A stretch of 64,000 nucleotides of DNA from Shinella sumterensis. GTDB taxonomy: Bacteria; Pseudomonadota; Alphaproteobacteria; Rhizobiales; Rhizobiaceae. A model generated the notes under the pieces. It was not told where the DNA came from, did not search any database, and worked only from the letters and a program-made list of their open reading frames with translations. The position numbers and the translations under genes are program-made. How positions within the stretch are numbered: the stretch's first letter is position 1; every line of letters starts with the position of its first letter. Positions 63,683-64,000 of this stretch are shown in pieces. The stretch is taken from positions 686,628 through 750,627 of the forward strand of contig NZ_MYFN02000001.1 of NCBI RefSeq assembly GCF_004514425.2, given 5' to 3'.

Positions 63683-64000
63683 CATCCGCAAGCACGGTAT
63701 AGATACGCGGCTCGAGCATGAGGGCCACGTTGAAGCGCATGAAGTTGCCGGCACTCTGCGATACGCTGAACACGTTGCCCGGCGCCAGGACCACGCCCTG
63801 TGCGAGTGCCGCCTGCGCGACCTCGCCGGAATCCAGTCCTTCCGGCAGCCGGCACCAGAGGTAAATCCCGCCGCGCGGCATCAACCAGGGCTCGATTCCG
63901 AGGCGGGACAGGCGCTCGGCCGTCTCGCGCCGGACGCGCACCAGCTTGCGGCGCACATCCTCCATATGCTTGCGGTATCCGCCGCCCGCCAGCATGTGGG
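63645..64000 (-). CDS. C-terminal part of a PLP aminotransferase or MocR-type regulator, truncated by the window edge
   Basis: The last 118 residues of a class I/II aminotransferase-fold protein: helical RRKLVRVRRETAERLSRLG, then MPRGGIYLWCRLPEG, the small-domain strand typical of such proteins, and SAGNFMRFNVALMLEPRIY. Both free aminotransferases and GntR/MocR fusions end this way; the N-terminus is outside the window. It converges with the PotC-type permease and overlaps its last 38 bases. Confidence 0.75.
   Translation of the reverse strand, partial: HMLAGGGYRKHMEDVRRKLVRVRRETAERLSRLGIEPWLMPRGGIYLWCRLPEGLDSGEVAQAALAQGVVLAPGNVFSVSQSAGNFMRFNVALMLEPRIYTVLADVMKRPVSSASPA

Overview
The window is high-GC DNA, densely packed with ABC transporters, polyol, amine and sulfur catabolic genes and many short-chain dehydrogenases. 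This fits an alphaproteobacterium of the Rhizobiaceae. The strongest taxonomic cue is an erythritol locus (eryABCD with tpiA2/rpiB, divergent from an eryEFG-type transporter) organised as in Rhizobium and Brucella. A match to the EcfG general-stress promoter consensus agrees with this. The genus cannot be fixed from the sequence; no rRNA, tRNA, phage, IS element or CRISPR array was seen.

Layout. 1-4530: 3' part of katG, then a YdeP-type molybdopterin oxidoreductase with a small winged-helix-like partner, preceded by an OxyR-like dyad. 4529-4620: three-hairpin RNA candidate on the minus strand. 4960-12540: a putative Amadori-compound (fructosyl-amine) catabolic cluster with binding protein, FAD oxidase, permease, FrlD-like kinase, FrlB-like deglycase, GntR regulator and two SDRs; copies of a short palindrome flank its promoters. 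12631-15453: stress-type small protein, ROK-like protein, trehalose-6-phosphate phosphatase and a PPC-domain protein.

15496-31096: erythritol catabolism. On the minus strand lie eryA, eryB, eryC, eryD, tpiA2 (eryH) and rpiB (eryI), converting erythritol to D-erythrose-4-phosphate. On the plus strand lie a DUF2291 protein, ATPase, permease and binding protein, then a DeoR regulator and a second FGGY kinase/GlpD-like dehydrogenase pair that may serve another polyol.

31205-47947: organosulfur scavenging. It has ssuD, an SsuABC-like transporter, a MetY-like sulfhydrylase, a 2OG-Fe(II) oxygenase, an SfnB-like dehydrogenase, an FMN-dependent monooxygenase, two related FAD/NAD(P) proteins and a flavin reductase. 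Six of its transcription units carry a related AT-rich element about 40-105 bp upstream of the start codon. ppk2 and a CorA/ZntB transporter sit inside this region without the element.

48100-55217: rarA, then a tightly coupled lipid module. It comprises a CDP-alcohol phosphatidyltransferase, a hydrolase-methyltransferase fusion, a PAP2-dual-specificity-phosphatase fusion, a small membrane protein, a PlsC-like acyltransferase and CdsA. This is the most promising candidate for an uncharacterised system. 55254-63682: a putative hydroxylysine-type catabolic cluster (phospholyase-like aminotransferase, APH-fold kinase, GntR, SDR, polyamine-type ABC transporter) with its own repeated operator. The window ends in the 3' part of a minus-strand PLP aminotransferase-like gene.
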